A DNA stretch of 64,000 nucleotides, taken from Antitrichia curtipendula (taxonomy: Eukaryota; Streptophyta; Bryopsida; Hypnales; Leucodontaceae). How positions within the stretch are numbered: the stretch's first letter is position 1; each line of letters opens with the position of its first letter. This document shows, piece by piece, positions 47,120 to 59,273 of this stretch. The position numbers and the translations under genes are program-made. The DNA lies in contig OX579636.1 in the NCBI GenBank assembly GCA_951230915.1, positions 34,841,567 through 34,905,566 of the forward strand. Reading direction: 5' to 3'. The notes beneath the pieces were generated by a model that worked only from the letters and a program-made list of their open reading frames with translations, ran no database searches and had not been told where the DNA came from.

Positions 47120-48932
47120 TCAGCCAAGGACTCGCTCACAAAAGTCTTAGGCCCAAAGTTAGAATCTTTGTATAGCTTACATTAAAAAACTTTGCCCTTG
47201 AACTTGCAAGGACAAGGAATAATGAAGAGATTATTAACTGCATAGAAAAATGCAAAATTGGACGCAAAGCGCAGTATAGTGAATACATTGCATAGGATTT
47301 AGTCTCTAGCTCGGGGGTGCACTTAGTTCTACTACAACAAACCACATGCGAACAAATGGTTTCTAATAAACTACAGTTTCAACCTAATATTTTGAGCATT
47401 GTTTAATAATGACTATAGGTTTCTATTGCCAAATTTTCCAACTCAAACAAAATATGAAATGATTTCTAGAAGAGGTTGAAAATGAACTAAAATAGCATGT
47501 TTTTCAACTCAAATAATTGTAGAGAACACATTTAGATGACCATTAAATCAATATTCAATTCAAAATGAACTTTCAAAAGAGAGTTATTTTTAAGAATTTT
47601 TTATTCATTTTTAGACCATTTTTTAATATATAATATAGGGGTGTGAAAGTTATTTTTCAGCTCTACAGTGTATCTTTTTACTTCAAAAATTTGTAACTAA
47701 TTATTATTAACAAATAAAAACCTCAATAATTCAAAGCATAAACTTTCAAAATAGGAAAATCTATTCATATTTTTTTTTTTAAATTTAAAATTCAAAAAGT
47801 AAATAGGGGGTCCAAAGTTTTGTTCACACGTGATTTCTAATGGACACTCTAAGTGACCCTCCCAAGATGTCTAGTACAAATGTTAAAATGTTCCAGAGTG
47901 TACTGCTACGAATTCAACCAATTCGAGCTTGTAAGTTGGTAAACTTGATAAATACGGAAAACATGAAGCAAAAAATAAATAAAATTATATTGTTAAAATA
48001 TTAAAGTTATATTATTAAAATAACTGTATTCAAATCATGACATTTTTCACTTTATAATTAATAATATCTTTAATATACAAAAATTATACAATATACACTT
48101 TGACTCTCTTTACAAGACCAAATGTACAAAAATATTAAATCTTCACAAATTTTAAATTTTCTAATCATACAAAGATAATGATTTCCAATTCACTTGGATT
48201 TTGATAATAACAATTTTTTTATTAAAATTTAGTTGAAAAAGACAATACATTCAACAATAATAAAAAAGTGCAAAATTAATTTTTTATGTATAGCCACATT
48301 AAATATTCTGGTTTATTTAATATAGAAATATAAACATACATACTATCTACATTGAATAGGATTTTAAAAGGGACCGATACTAATTAATTGATATTATGCA
48401 TATTATATAAATATCTACCTTTGTTGTACATCCATAGTTATTGAAGCATTTGGAGGTTGTATATCATGTTTTAAAGATCTATAGTTTTCTACATTAAGTC
48501 ACTTTAATTTTTGGTCCCCTTAATATCTCTATTTAGTGTAGAAAGAAACACACATCTTATTCTACTTTAGTGACTTGTGCCTTTCAAACCACATCCCCAA
48601 ATCCATACTCTGATAAAAGTTACGCCTTCTAAGACAGGTATTCTAAGTTTCAACCTAATAACTTGGAACATCCACCTTTAAACATGAAAACCTAGGGGTG
48701 ATTTTAGAGGCACTTGTAATCAGGACTTTAAAAATTCTTAACTTATTCATGTAAGGTTCAACAAATCTGCAGTGCTAAAAAAGTCTCAAATGTTTTTTCT
48801 ATTGCCAACAATTTTCAATAAAAAAATTGTGACAATTTGATACTAGGAATGACATGCTCAAATGTGTGTCTACTAGACTAAGTGCCAAGCTAATCAACTC
48901 AAATGAATAGTGAGCTAATTCTACACCAAATA
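47120..48932. other. AT-rich intergenic DNA
   Basis: Very AT-rich (about 47560-48420 especially). No gene or complete repeat was recognised. Confidence 0.55.
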
Positions 48933-49287
48933 AAGAAGAAGCACCCATTTAAGTCCACATATCCATTGATTGATTGTGGAAGTTCCTTAAAGTGTCCCCC
49001 AAAGTACCTTGAAACCATCCCCATGCTTAATTGTAGTTGGTAGGTGCTGATTTTTTAGAATTCCATGTCAAAATCAAGGCAACTTTACTAGAGTGTTGAT
49101 TTAGGTGCCTTAGAGATCTCTCCTTTGAAAATTCTCAGAAAATAGATGCCTTATCCATTTTTTATTTTTTTATTTTCTTAAAATTCATGATTTTCAATTG
49201 CTAATACTGAAATATATATTTTTCTAGCAAAAGGTGCCTCCAACTATGCTGAATTACTTAAATTCACAGGAATGGGTGCTTCTACCT
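48933..49287. mobile_element. Probable TA-flanked AGGT-type MITE (355 bp)
   Basis: The right end, reverse complemented, reads AGGTAGAAGCACCCATT, and the left end reads AAGAAGAAGCACCCATT. TA lies outside both (48931-48932 and 49288-49289). The terminus resembles the AGGTAGGCACCCC end of the 260-bp family. The left end is mutated in its first bases, so the call is weaker. Confidence 0.45.
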
Positions 49288-49352
49288 TAACATCAGCAGC
49301 TCGAAACGTACGCCTTGAACTTCTCCTCAATCACCGAAAGTCGCCAATCGAA

Positions 49353-49403
49353 GGGAACAATCACGGAACGATCAGGGAACAATCAGGGAACAATCAGGGA
49401 ACA
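49353..49403 (+). repeat. 11-bp minisatellite, about 4.5 copies
   Basis: The unit GGAACAATCAG is repeated in tandem with single-base variation just upstream of the GC-rich region that precedes the MUB gene. Confidence 0.8.
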
Positions 49404-52071
49404 AAACGCGAACGAACCTGACGGGCGGCATACAAAGTGAGTCAAACCCGGCCTGCCCCACCCGCGGACGATAACCCAAACCTCCCAACTCAAAGACCGA
49501 AGGACGGACTCCCCCCCCCCCAAGCGGCTACCAACGGGCGGACACCCCCACCCGATTGCAGCTCAAATGCCCGAACGCCGACCAAAGGACGGGAGACAGA
49601 CCCCACCGGAATGACCGGATCACCGACGGCGACCATCAAACACGCGCACCTACCAGACGCAGCTCCGAAACCACCACAGGACGGGAAACAGCGTCCAGTG
49701 GATCCCGGTGGGCGACCAACGAACGTGCACTCCCCCAAGGACGACGGAGGCCTCTGGCACGGCAGCTATCACTGGATCTGTCATCCGCCCCGAGTGCGCT
49801 TCAATCCTTCCGAATCTTTGATCCCTTGGCTTCTCTCTCGTCACCCCTGTTTCGTTTCGTGGTCGTTTCATTACTGCCCTGATCATCGCCCACTCAAGAT
49901 CGAATTCCTCTTTTGGCAGTTGCACTTTTCCTGGGATCCCGAAACTCAGTTTCGCTTCTCCTCTATGTCCTTCTCGCACTCAGCCCCACCACCGTCCTCC
50001 ATCATTATAATATCATCATCCGCCGAAGTTTGCTCGCACTCATCACTCAAACCTTGCCTCCCTGCGCGCCTAGGGTTTCATTGCTTCCCCTTCCCCTTCC
50101 CTTCCTTTCGTTTGACATCAGTGACACATCACGACGGAGAGGAACAAAGCTTGGGAGCCCTTGGTCAAGGGGGGAGAGTGGGAGACGGGGAAGGTTCACC
50201 AACCATGGGGAGGAGCTTATTGTAGGGGGGACACAAGCGACGACTAGTAGTAGAGTGGTCGGTGTTAATTGCCTTTTGGAGGCCGCGTCGGACGGAAGAT
50301 GAGTGAGTGAGCGAGTGAGTGAGCGAGCTCATGGCGAGGGGGATGGGAAGGACGTGCTGTTGAAGGTGAGAGAGACAGAGAGGGAGAAGCTGGTGCAATT
50401 AGGATGCAGGCGCATGTTGTTGTTGTTGTTGTTGTTGTTCTGCTGTAGAACCTTAAACACCTTAGCAGTGTTCCTTTGCGTTTCACAAGCAAAGAAGCCG
50501 CTTTCTTTCGGTCCTGTTGTGGTTGGTGATGATGGACGATGGCGCGGCTGGACGTGATGTTCAGCTGCGTGGAATGGCTTTGCGTCTTTGCGTCGTTTTT
50601 GAGTATGGATGTGTTTTTGTGCGGTTTTAGCCTTGGATTGAACTCCTTTTTGAAACTTTGAAGCTGACTTTATCTCGGTTTTGAAGAGGCATCATCTTCC
50701 CGTTTGAGTGTTTGAGGTTTTGCTTCACGATGTCAGAATCGTGCATTCGATTTTGAATCTGCTCATGATTTTGAGCGTGTCTGAGGTTTTGAGCGGTTTT
50801 AGGAACGCATGGATTGCTTCTGTTTTTGCAAATTTGAAGTTATTTCTCTCTCGATGTTGAAGAGGTGGTCTCTTTCCTTATGAATGTTGTGCTCACGTTG
50901 TCAGTCTTGGGCTTGAGTGTGGAGGATTTTGAATCGAGTGACTCTACCCGTGATTTTGATTCCTTGGAGAGTGTTCTTGATTTTGATTCCTTGGGAGTCG
51001 TAATTCAGTAAGATCTGCTGTGGTTTTGGTCGCAGTTGTTCATCTGAGATTCCTGGGATGATGGAGGCTCTCGTTTTGTGTGATTTGATTGCCTTAGGTG
51101 GGGTGTTCTAAGAACAGACATTGCAATGATGGAGTTCTTCTTTTTGTTTCTTACATGAGTTGCTTACTTTCGGTTAAATTGAATTGCCGTGAGTTTGTTC
51201 GATGCATTTACTTGATCAAATCTGTAGTGCTCCACGTCCAGTTTAGGACCGTGATTCTGATTCTGATTCTGCTTATTCAGCCTTTCAGCCTTTTGCATTT
51301 GAGAGCGGTCGGGTATAGTGCTTTCAGAGGCTTTAGGATTTCTTCGATTGTGATGTGTACGTAGATAAATTGGTAGAATTCGAGTTGATGCGTTCATTTT
51401 TGTGTGTGAAATGGCTTTGTTTGACCTAATTCTGGTTCACACATCACTGAGGATCACATCACATCGAAGCTCTCTGATACTTGTATACCCTCTCTATTTG
51501 TTAGAGCTCAGGAGTAGCAACATTTGTATTCTAGCTTTTGTAGTGAATTAACATTTGAGCATTTTAGAGAGGGACTGTGAAAGCCATGACAACTTGCTGA
51601 ATAGATTTAAAGGTGGAGATACATGACGGTAAGGGGTTACGCTGTTTCTGTCTAGCTGTGCATGAGCGGAAGGCATACTGCACACATAAATATTAATTAA
51701 GTTAGAATTTCCAGAAAGTTCACTGAACTTCTTGAAAGCTCACTTTGCTCACTGTATGATCTATTCGTGAAGAATGCCATTTATAGAGTTTGAGTTAAGA
51801 GGGAGTCTGATTGTTATGGCATTTATCCTTTGGGAGTATAAAATTTCTAACAACTATAGTGAAACAACACTTGCACGGGTAACATTTACTGTAGATTGGG
51901 CAGACTGTATGTTGCAAGCCTGTGCCATACAATTTGATCAGTTTTTTCATGCAGGTGGTTGGAATTGTTTCTTCTGGAAATTGCTGAGAAGGAGGTAGCT
52001 GGGGAGCGTTAGGAATTCGATTGCGTGACGCCTTTCAGCAATTCTGTACAGAAGTAGGTGGTAAAGAGAAA
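49404..52071 (+). promoter_or_regulatory. GC-rich promoter/leader region of the MUB gene, with a probable leader intron
   Basis: From about 49404 to 50560 base composition switches sharply to GC-rich with many CpG, unlike the flanks. This is typical of a promoter or 5' UTR. It contains a GAGT/GAGC repeat near 50300-50330 and eight GTT units at 50416-50439. A likely leader-intron acceptor is TTCATGCAG ending near 51955, about 115 bases before the MUB start codon. A 262-codon proline-rich frame at 49437-50225 lacks an ATG at its start and any known domain, so it is treated as leader sequence. Confidence 0.5.
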
Positions 52072-53198
52072 ATGTCTGTGATGTCGTTGGAGGAGCCAGT
52101 GGAGCTGAAGTTCCGTCTATATGACGGAACAGACATAGGGCCCAACAAATACCCTCCTGCAACTACAGTGGCCAACATCAAAGAGAGTATTCTCAGCCAT
52201 TGGCCAAAAGGTGTGTACACCTTGACCACTTCACTACCAATCAATATCAGTCAAATCATTCTGTTAAGGATGGTAGTTGGTTTTGTTTAATTCTGTTATG
52301 TTGAGATGTCACAACCCGTCTAGCCATGGGGCACATGAGGTAATTCGGAAAGCTCTCGGCGAGGGGTAAGGTAACTACACCTAAAAGCGCACGTTACCTA
52401 AAATCGCACACTACAGATTCTTGCCTAAAATGTACTCCCACTGTTCATGCGAACACCTATTTTCAGCACTTTGAAAATTCTTAGTTTATTCATACGGTGT
52501 CCAAAAAATGCATTCTAAGAAGAGGCCCATTTTCACTACCAAGAGGACTCTGTTTTCCAATATAATAATGGGAACCATGCTGAGTTACTTATTTGTGTTA
52601 TTTGTGTGATTTTAGGTGCAGTTACCTTACACCGACTTTGTTTTGAATGATTCGGATTTCCACACCGAGAGTTATTAAATTTCGAAGTATTTCTTTCTAA
52701 AGAATTATAGAATTAGAAAATCGGGCCTGTTGTGCCGATGTGGTACCTCAAATAAGAGGTTTTAGCATCGATTGGGTTGTCATAGTTGTGGCAATGACAC
52801 AGGCCATACTAATTCTCCTCAAATATCAGTAAGTGTTTTGGTGTTTGCAGATTTTTTGCTTGAAGAGGTCAACTTGACAACTCGAATTGTTCGCATGTGC
52901 AGAAAAACAAAATGGTCCAAAGTCTATTAACGACCTCAAGTTGATAAATGCGGGTAAAATTTTGGAGAATAGCAAAACCCTTGCTGACTCCCGAGTCCCG
53001 TTGGGGGAAATTCCGGGATGTGTTATCACCATGCATGTTGTGATTCGGCCACCTACAAATGATAAAGCTAGTGGTACCACACCTCCAACTAACTCCTCTT
53101 GTTGTGAAGATTGTGCTTCTGATTTCTGTATTTGTCTGACATTTTCGGTAGTGTATGTGATTATAAGCACCACTCTCATTGTGGCTGGTTTACACTAG
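52072..53198 (+). CDS. MUB: Membrane-anchored ubiquitin-fold protein (MUB family)
   Basis: Two exons, 52072-52210 and 52903-53198, with a GT-AG intron and matching phase, encode 144 residues. MUBs are ubiquitin-like proteins tethered to the plasma membrane, where family members bind a subset of E2 enzymes. The ubiquitin fold spans about residues 8-95 and the hallmark segments are clear: ELKFRLYDGTDIGPNKYPP, NIKESILSHWP, INDLKLINAGKILENSKTL, and RVPLGEIPGCVITMHVV. The ATG chosen is the first in frame in the exon; a second Met follows at codon 4. Most MUBs end in a CaaX prenylation box. This one instead has a cysteine cluster (about 113-124) and a 24-residue hydrophobic end with no CaaX. An MITE lies in the intron. 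Confidence 0.92.
52369..52627. mobile_element. TA-flanked AGGT-type MITE in the MUB intron (259 bp)
   Basis: The left end is AGGTAACTACACCTAAAA. The right end, reverse complemented, is AGGTAACTGCACCTAAAA (one mismatch in 18). TA lies on both sides (52367-52368 and 52628-52629). Its length and AGGT start match the 260-bp copy at 30829-31088, though the interior differs. It lies wholly inside the MUB intron. Confidence 0.78.
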
Positions 53199-55000
53199 TT
53201 GGCATGCATCATTTGTAATTAAAATAGGGGATGGCAGATCCATTTTTCATTTGAAGTAGCTTTTGTTAATACCATTTGGCTCGGTCTTTTCCTGGCGATG
53301 TACTTACTGTATTAGGTCTCCAGTACGAAGTCGCTTAATCTTGACTCCTTAGTCGCAGTAGAGAATCTAGTGAGATTGCTGTGTTCACTATACCTGAAGC
53401 GGTGTACAATAAAACAGCGGATAATTGCTGCTACCCGTGTCGTTCATTTCATGGCATCTGTGTTACATAGTGAAATATGCGGCAGCAGTCAGATGGTGTA
53501 AACTTAGAGTTGTGTTAATAACTCAACAGTATTGCTGGGTTTATGTTAAGGCAGATGATTCTGAGGTTGAAGATGTTGTACGATATTCTGTTGAGTTAAT
53601 TGTACACCTAACCAGAGCGGGTTTGTGGAGGTTTTGGAATCGTGTACTGAAGCTTGTTGTGCTGACTATGTGATTTATTTAAAATCTGTGCATTCTTTAC
53701 CTGCGTCTGGCCTGATTTCTGTAAAGTTAATTTCGTTTTTCTGCTGTGTTGGATATGCAATGAAACAGAAAAACAGCAGTCAGAAACTCCCAAGAACCCA
53801 CAGTGCTGCTGTACAATACTTTAGCTGTCGGGATGCGCTCTGCATATGTAGGAAGGAGAATTTAAAGGAAAAAGCTTCAGTTCCTCGGTGAGCTGGAGGC
53901 ACCTGGGTGGATGAGGCAGTGGTAATTTGCTGCCAATGCATAGACTGTCTATGCTTAGTGCGAAGTTTTTCTGGTGTTTGCCATTCCCAAAGTGTCGTAA
54001 GCAGCCTGTAGAAATTGCTCTTCGTACTGGTCATATATAGAGCCAGTGCGAATGTTGCAATGAGCATTCCTTGAATTGCACTATTATTTTTTGTGAGCGG
54101 TTACGTGGGAGTGGAACAGGTTGTCTTGTAGGAAGAGAGAAAGGGCTATGGCAAGCGTGGATTATTATGGGGTGTTTCTTCAGGTGCTGGAGGACCACCT
54201 AGCCACTTCGAGAGTGCAGCCGTGCGGGGAGGATGTGCAGCTTTCAATCCAATAATATAGTGCACATTGGGCTTGGCGATGTTTAGTCCTTCCTCACATG
54301 CTGAGAATTTAGCAGTTCAGTGGAGAGGCGTTGCACATGGCTAGGTCTCGCAGAGTATCCACTCCTCTGTCCCCGTTTGTGAACTTTGTTGCTTACCTAC
54401 AATTTGGAGAGGGTTTATTGGAGGCAGGTACCATATCCTGCTTGCCTCTACTTGTACGTTAGCTTATGCTTGTCAAGGAGTTATCCTATAAGTATGATGA
54501 CGAGCCACTTAAGGGCTGAGATCATCTCTCCATAGAGATCTATTTAGCTGATCTTTGTTATCAGTCTATTGTTTATTACCACAATCCTATTCTCAGAATT
54601 GTGGTATAAATTAAGTACATATTTTGGAAATGAATTAGGACACGAGTTTGTAGTGATATCTTTGTGTGGTCGTGCTTTTGTTTGTTGCTTTTGGCTCGTT
54701 CGTTCGTTTTTATTTTTCTGTCATAATCTGTGGAGAATATTTTCTCTGGTTAATAGTGCGTGTTGATATACTACTGGATGAGTTCTTGTTTTGGTGGAAG
54801 ACTGTTTTTATGTGAGGCTTGTTCGAGCATTTGCTACTCTGAGAAACTTGCTTATTATGGGAGTTGACTGTTGTAACCAGACATTTTTTATTCCCAGAGG
54901 AAATAAGAACTTGAATTACTTTATTTCAATTGTTGAAGTTGTATCATAAGTAATGAATGAATTACAGTAGTCCTTAATAAATATTGTCACATACATTGTA
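53199..55000. other. MUB 3' UTR and intergenic DNA
   Basis: The MUB 3' UTR probably occupies the first few hundred bases ('caataaaac' near 53408 could be a polyadenylation signal). The region is less AT-rich than most spacers and might be transcribed, but no protein family was recognised in any frame. Confidence 0.4.
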
Positions 55001-55676
55001 CAATCAGACCTCGATAAGTGTTACCTTGATAAGTGTTACCTCGATAAGTGTTAAAACTCTATATGTGTAATGGAGATTTACGCTCCCTTAAAATTAAGAC
55101 TAGTAAGTGTTATGTGTTAAGTGTTACACAATGTCGCGCTCCCGACTTTGTTAATTTTACCTCGGTAAGTGATAAGTTTCCAAAAAAAGGCTTTTCATAA
55201 GAGCCATTGCTTGGGGGGAGATAATTTTGAGGTAAAGTAATAGTTTCTAGTTGCAAAGTGACTCTAGATGTCCATTCTAGAAACAAACTGATAGGTACAG
55301 TAGATGTATTTTTAAGTTCATAAAGTAAAAGATAAGTGTACTTTTAAGTTTATAAACTTAAAAATAAAAGGCAACTAGGCAAGGCAGCCAGAATTATAAG
55401 AAGGGATTGAAGGCTATACAGTAGCAGAAACTTGCCAAAGTACTATCGATTCATTCTTTCGACGGACTTAGATGAATAATGAATCAATATTTTGTAATTT
55501 CATCCATTTTTTCTATAAATGTTATGTATTTATCTTTTTTAATTCTTTTAAATATTACTTTTTTATAAGTGTTACAAATCATCGGCATCACCCTCTATAA
55601 GTGTTATGTGTTACTAGTGTCTAAGTGTTAACTAAAAGTATGCTCCCAACCCCTAACACTTATCGAGGTCTGACTG
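55001..55676. mobile_element. Pogo/Tigger-like MITE (676 bp)
   Basis: The ends are CAATCAGACCTCGATAAGTG and, reverse complemented, CAGTCAGACCTCGATAAGTG, differing at one position. TA flanks both sides (54999-55000 and 55677-55678). The CAGT...ACCTCG start is characteristic of pogo/Tigger-type Tc1/mariner termini. GATAAGTGTTA is repeated in tandem inside the left end, like extra transposase-binding sites. No transposase is present, and the ends differ from those of the pogo-like element at 23161. Confidence 0.8.
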
Positions 55677-55807
55677 TATAGTAAGTATAACCCTAGAAAA
55701 ATGCTGCCTCTAACAAGACATCAATAAAAAATGATTCAATTTTTGAACCGATAGGTGCATTTCGTGTATCTACAATAACAAAGAAAGTTATCTATGGAAT
55801 GTTTATT

Positions 55808-56015
55808 AGCATTCTTATAGGGTTAACCCTAAAAAGGACATGGCCTCCATGATCAAGGTAATCACCAAAACTGCTCTGATTATTGAATCAATACGTGCAT
55901 TCTTTGTTTCTAGCATTCTTATAGGGTTAACCCTAAAAGGACATGGCCTCCATGATCAAGGTAATCACGAAAACTGCTCTGATTATTGAATCAATAGGTG
56001 CATTCTTTGTTTCTA
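55808..56015 (+). repeat. Tandem duplication, 104-bp unit, two copies
   Basis: Copies start at 55808 and 55912 with 'agcattcttatagggttaac' and run through 'gacatggcctccatgatcaa' to 'gcattctttgtttct'. They differ by a one-base indel and a few substitutions, so the duplication is young. Confidence 0.85.
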
Positions 56016-56912
56016 CAGTGAAGAATAAAGTCATCCATCAACCACTTTTTGGCCTCCGTGTCCATCGAGGGTTAAAAAGTTAATGTGAGTTCTGATTGTG
56101 TACTATATACCAATCATTGAAAACCAGACTTACACTCATAATTGGCATACTGTATTACCCACAAAATAACATATTTTTGTTCAAGACTGAGAAAGGAGCG
56201 TTACTCGAAAAAATGTCAATTTCCAGACAGCGAAAATTTCACCAAGATGACAGAAATCAAGGACTTCAAATTTCTGCACTAAAATATACAATTTGAGACA
56301 AGCATCACTACAAGGCTGTCCGGACCTACAACTTCGAATTCCTACATCCTTGTAAAACGAGTCCTGTTCCTGTTCCATTGCGATCATTGCAACCACTTCA
56401 ATCAGTGCAATGTACATTTGCGAACATCTGCAGAGATGCCAAGACAGTTCTCAGATGTCAGAACAGAATTTCATACTTGATAATAAGTGTCCTAAAGATT
56501 TCTTTCAGCAACAAGAGGCAAATTCTTAAACACGATTTGAAACTCTATGCAGGGGTAACTCTGGGGTAAGATTCTGGGGCAAGACTCCAAATTGCACATG
56601 CGCCAAACAGAGAAATAGTGAAAATCTTGCACTCGAAATTGAGAGATATACCAATCCCTAACCAGTCAATGATAATAAAGATGTCCTGTTAACCATAAGG
56701 ACACAAGCTACAAAAATCAAGTTCACTTTAGAAGCTAATAGTCAATAGTATGAACTACAAAAACATTTTTCTATCGTTAAAAAATGTGGCGCATGACTTC
56801 TTCTTTCTATTAATACGTTTTGTTACCTTGCTTGAAGCGTTAGCTCTCAGGTCTGCATCAGAAAAAGCGGAAAGAAGGTGGCGTGCTTAACCCCGACGTA
56901 TCGCAAAGCACA
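56016..56912. other. COX16 3' UTR and intergenic DNA
   Basis: The part next to 56912 should include the 3' UTR of the minus-strand COX16 gene. No other gene was recognised. Confidence 0.45.
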
Positions 56913-57680
56913 TCATTGAACCACTTCTTTGGGTTTGGGCACTCGTACATACTCAAAATCATCAATTCTCACCTTCTGCAAACACTCAAAATGTTCAATA
57001 AGCAAGCAACTCGCGATGACCCCAAATTTATTGAAATGTGCGCAGTTAGTATAAATTCTTAACCCATACAGATTTTAAGAATTTTGTGAATTTGGGCTTA
57101 GGTTTATGAGGGCTCTTTCAGTATGACTCGTAGCGGTACAAGAATTTCAAGCTTCTATCGAGCACTCATTTTGTCAATTGAACATGTTCACGGTGTGCAT
57201 TCTCTCAACAACAATAAACATCAATCGTTCAACCAAACAACCAAACAACCAAACAAACAAAAACCAAATGGTTCAACATAAGGAAGATTCAATTCCTCTC
57301 ACCTGAAGCTCCTCCTCTAAATTAAGAGGCTTCTTCTTCGCAACAGCATCAGCCACCGCGCCAGCTACGACACCTTCCCGAGTAAGCGCCTTGTTCGCAG
57401 CCATGCGCTCCCACTCCTTCTCATCTCGAGCATTCAACACATCTTTCCTGCAAAATCTCAATGCCTCCTCCATTGAGCTCACCTTCCAACAATACTCTCC
57501 AATTTTGGAACCCGAAATCCCTAAACCTTAAACCTAAACCCTAAACCCCTAAAAAAGAGAAATCACGTACCTGCCCTGTTGCAGGTGAGCAAGGGCAACA
57601 GATCCCAGAACGGTGAGAGAAATCAGCGGCACTCCGAACTTGATGAATGGGTTCCATCTCTTGACACTGGCGATGGCCAT
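56913..57680 (-). CDS. COX16: COX16 cytochrome c oxidase assembly factor
   Basis: Three exons on the minus strand (57680-57571, 57447-57303 and 56975-56913), with GT-AG introns and consistent phase, encode 105 residues. COX16 is a small inner-mitochondrial-membrane protein needed for assembly of cytochrome c oxidase, associated with COX1/COX2 maturation. The N-terminus has RWNPFIKFGVPLISLTVLGS, matching the family's single membrane segment (about residues 10-32). The C-terminus has KKPLNLEEEL followed by KVRIDDFEYVRVPKP, matching the conserved 'EEEL..., D..N/F-YE-Y..VP-P' ending of plant members. The short length is normal. No damage is seen. Telomere-like repeats lie in intron 1. Confidence 0.85.
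57521..57554. repeat. Short telomere-like (telo-box) repeat in COX16 intron 1
   Basis: Consecutive degenerate CCCTAAA units (CCCTAAACC, TTAAACC, TAAACCC, TAAACCCC). AAACCCTA telo-boxes near transcription starts are common in plant housekeeping genes and in this case lie about 130-160 bases downstream of the start codon. They may be regulatory. Confidence 0.6.
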
Positions 57681-59273
57681 CGCTACTTCATTAATTGGAA
57701 ATTACTGTTCGCGCTCGTGCACCAGAAGAAGCCATTCACAGCTTATAACGAAGAACCCTAAAATCCTAAACAAAGCACACCAAGGAAAATTGGAATCTGT
57801 CGAAAAACAACAAGAATTGACCTAAGCTGATACCGTTAACATTGAGCGTCACTGCAACACATTCACAAAACGAGGTGCACACAAGAGTCGCATGCAAAAC
57901 TCGCTAATAATTTCGAAAGTGACACATGCAGATGTCGTTAACACATGATGCTGCCGCAGACGTCTACCTTCCAAAATACGGACGCGGAAAACATCTCTAC
58001 CTTCACCGCTAAGCGCCAACGACACAGCCTACCGATATCACGGCAACGAAAGCCTCCCAAACGAGACAAGCCAAGTTCTTCAGTCTACACTACTCTTGTC
58101 AATTCCACCATCTCAACTAGACTCTACAGCGCTCTCTGAGCGCTACCAAAATTGAGGCTTCTCTCCAAGAAACGACCTGTGCTTTGACGGCTTTTCCAAG
58201 TTCCCTACAACAGCGCAGGCTTCTCCAACAAGCATGTTTTCCTCAACCAACACAACAGGCAGAAGCAGAAAAGAGTGATCTGATACCGTCCTTCTCAACT
58301 CAGTCTTCTGAACTCGAATTCCACACTGCTCTCGCTCCTGAGTCTACCAAAATTGCGTCCCGTCTGTTTTCTCAAAGCTTGAGCCGACGAGCCTCGGCAC
58401 TAAGTCCCCAAGGAAACGCCGGGGACCCACCTGCTGAAACGTAGCTGACCGGCGCAGCAGGCTGCCCGAGCCCCATGTCCATACCCGCCCTTACCCATCC
58501 CGGTTCTCAGACCTCAGGAGCTCCGTCGACAGCTTCACCTGTCTGTTGCCTTGTTCGACCTGTTGTCTGTCTCTCCACCCTCGTCGACCGCAACACCTCA
58601 AGTAAGTCCCTTTTTTTTCTTTTCAAATCACAACTCAAATGACAAGTAGAGTTCAAAGTACAAGTTGCATTCATGATTGCAAAATTTGTTGAGTTTGCAT
58701 CTTGTTGAAGGTTTAAAATTTAAAATTTAAGCTACATTAGTGTTGATGAAATTTGTTATGTTTTGTGTGATTTCTTGCAATAATGTGGTTTTTGGTTAGA
58801 TTTTTAGGAAACAAGTTGTTTGGTGAGGTTTTTACTTTGATTCATTAGGGTTAATTAAACAAGTTTTCATTGAAAAATTTAATTATAAATCCTTGTTCAA
58901 GATCTAGGTCCTTTAATCAATATTTATTATGATGAATGATGAATTAGGTAGGTTTAGGGTTGTTGCTTTAAGAGCATAGTACTTCCATAGCTATGAGTTT
59001 ACTTTTCTTTTAGGATTAGGGTTTTTAAAGAAGTTGGTTTATGATTTGAATTGTTCACGTGGTGTGAACTTAAGCTTTAGGGTTTATTGTAAATTATAGA
59101 TTTACAATCGTTTGAGCTTGAAGTGTTGTGGTTCTCTACATTAAAGTGTTCAAAATTCATTAAACTTGAAGCATATGGTTCTCAAAACATTGTTTTTCAA
59201 ATCATGATGAGTGTTTTCATTTTCTCATAATACTTGTGACATTCGTGTGATCTTCAGATTGCATTCAAGTATC
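57681..59273 (+). other. COX16 promoter side and leader of the Mutator-like ORF2
   Basis: About 57700-58590 has moderate GC content and lacks a recognised protein. It should contain the COX16 promoter and possibly the left end of the Mutator-like element. A GTAAGT donor near 58594 and an acceptor TTCAG near 59260 suggest that ORF2 has an untranslated leader exon and intron. No terminal inverted repeat could be matched by eye to the sequence beyond 63690. Confidence 0.35.

Noticed and set aside
49437..50225. 262-codon proline-rich open frame upstream of MUB
   Set aside because: It begins at GTG rather than ATG, lacks any recognisable domain and lies in a GC-rich leader-like region where stops are rare by composition.
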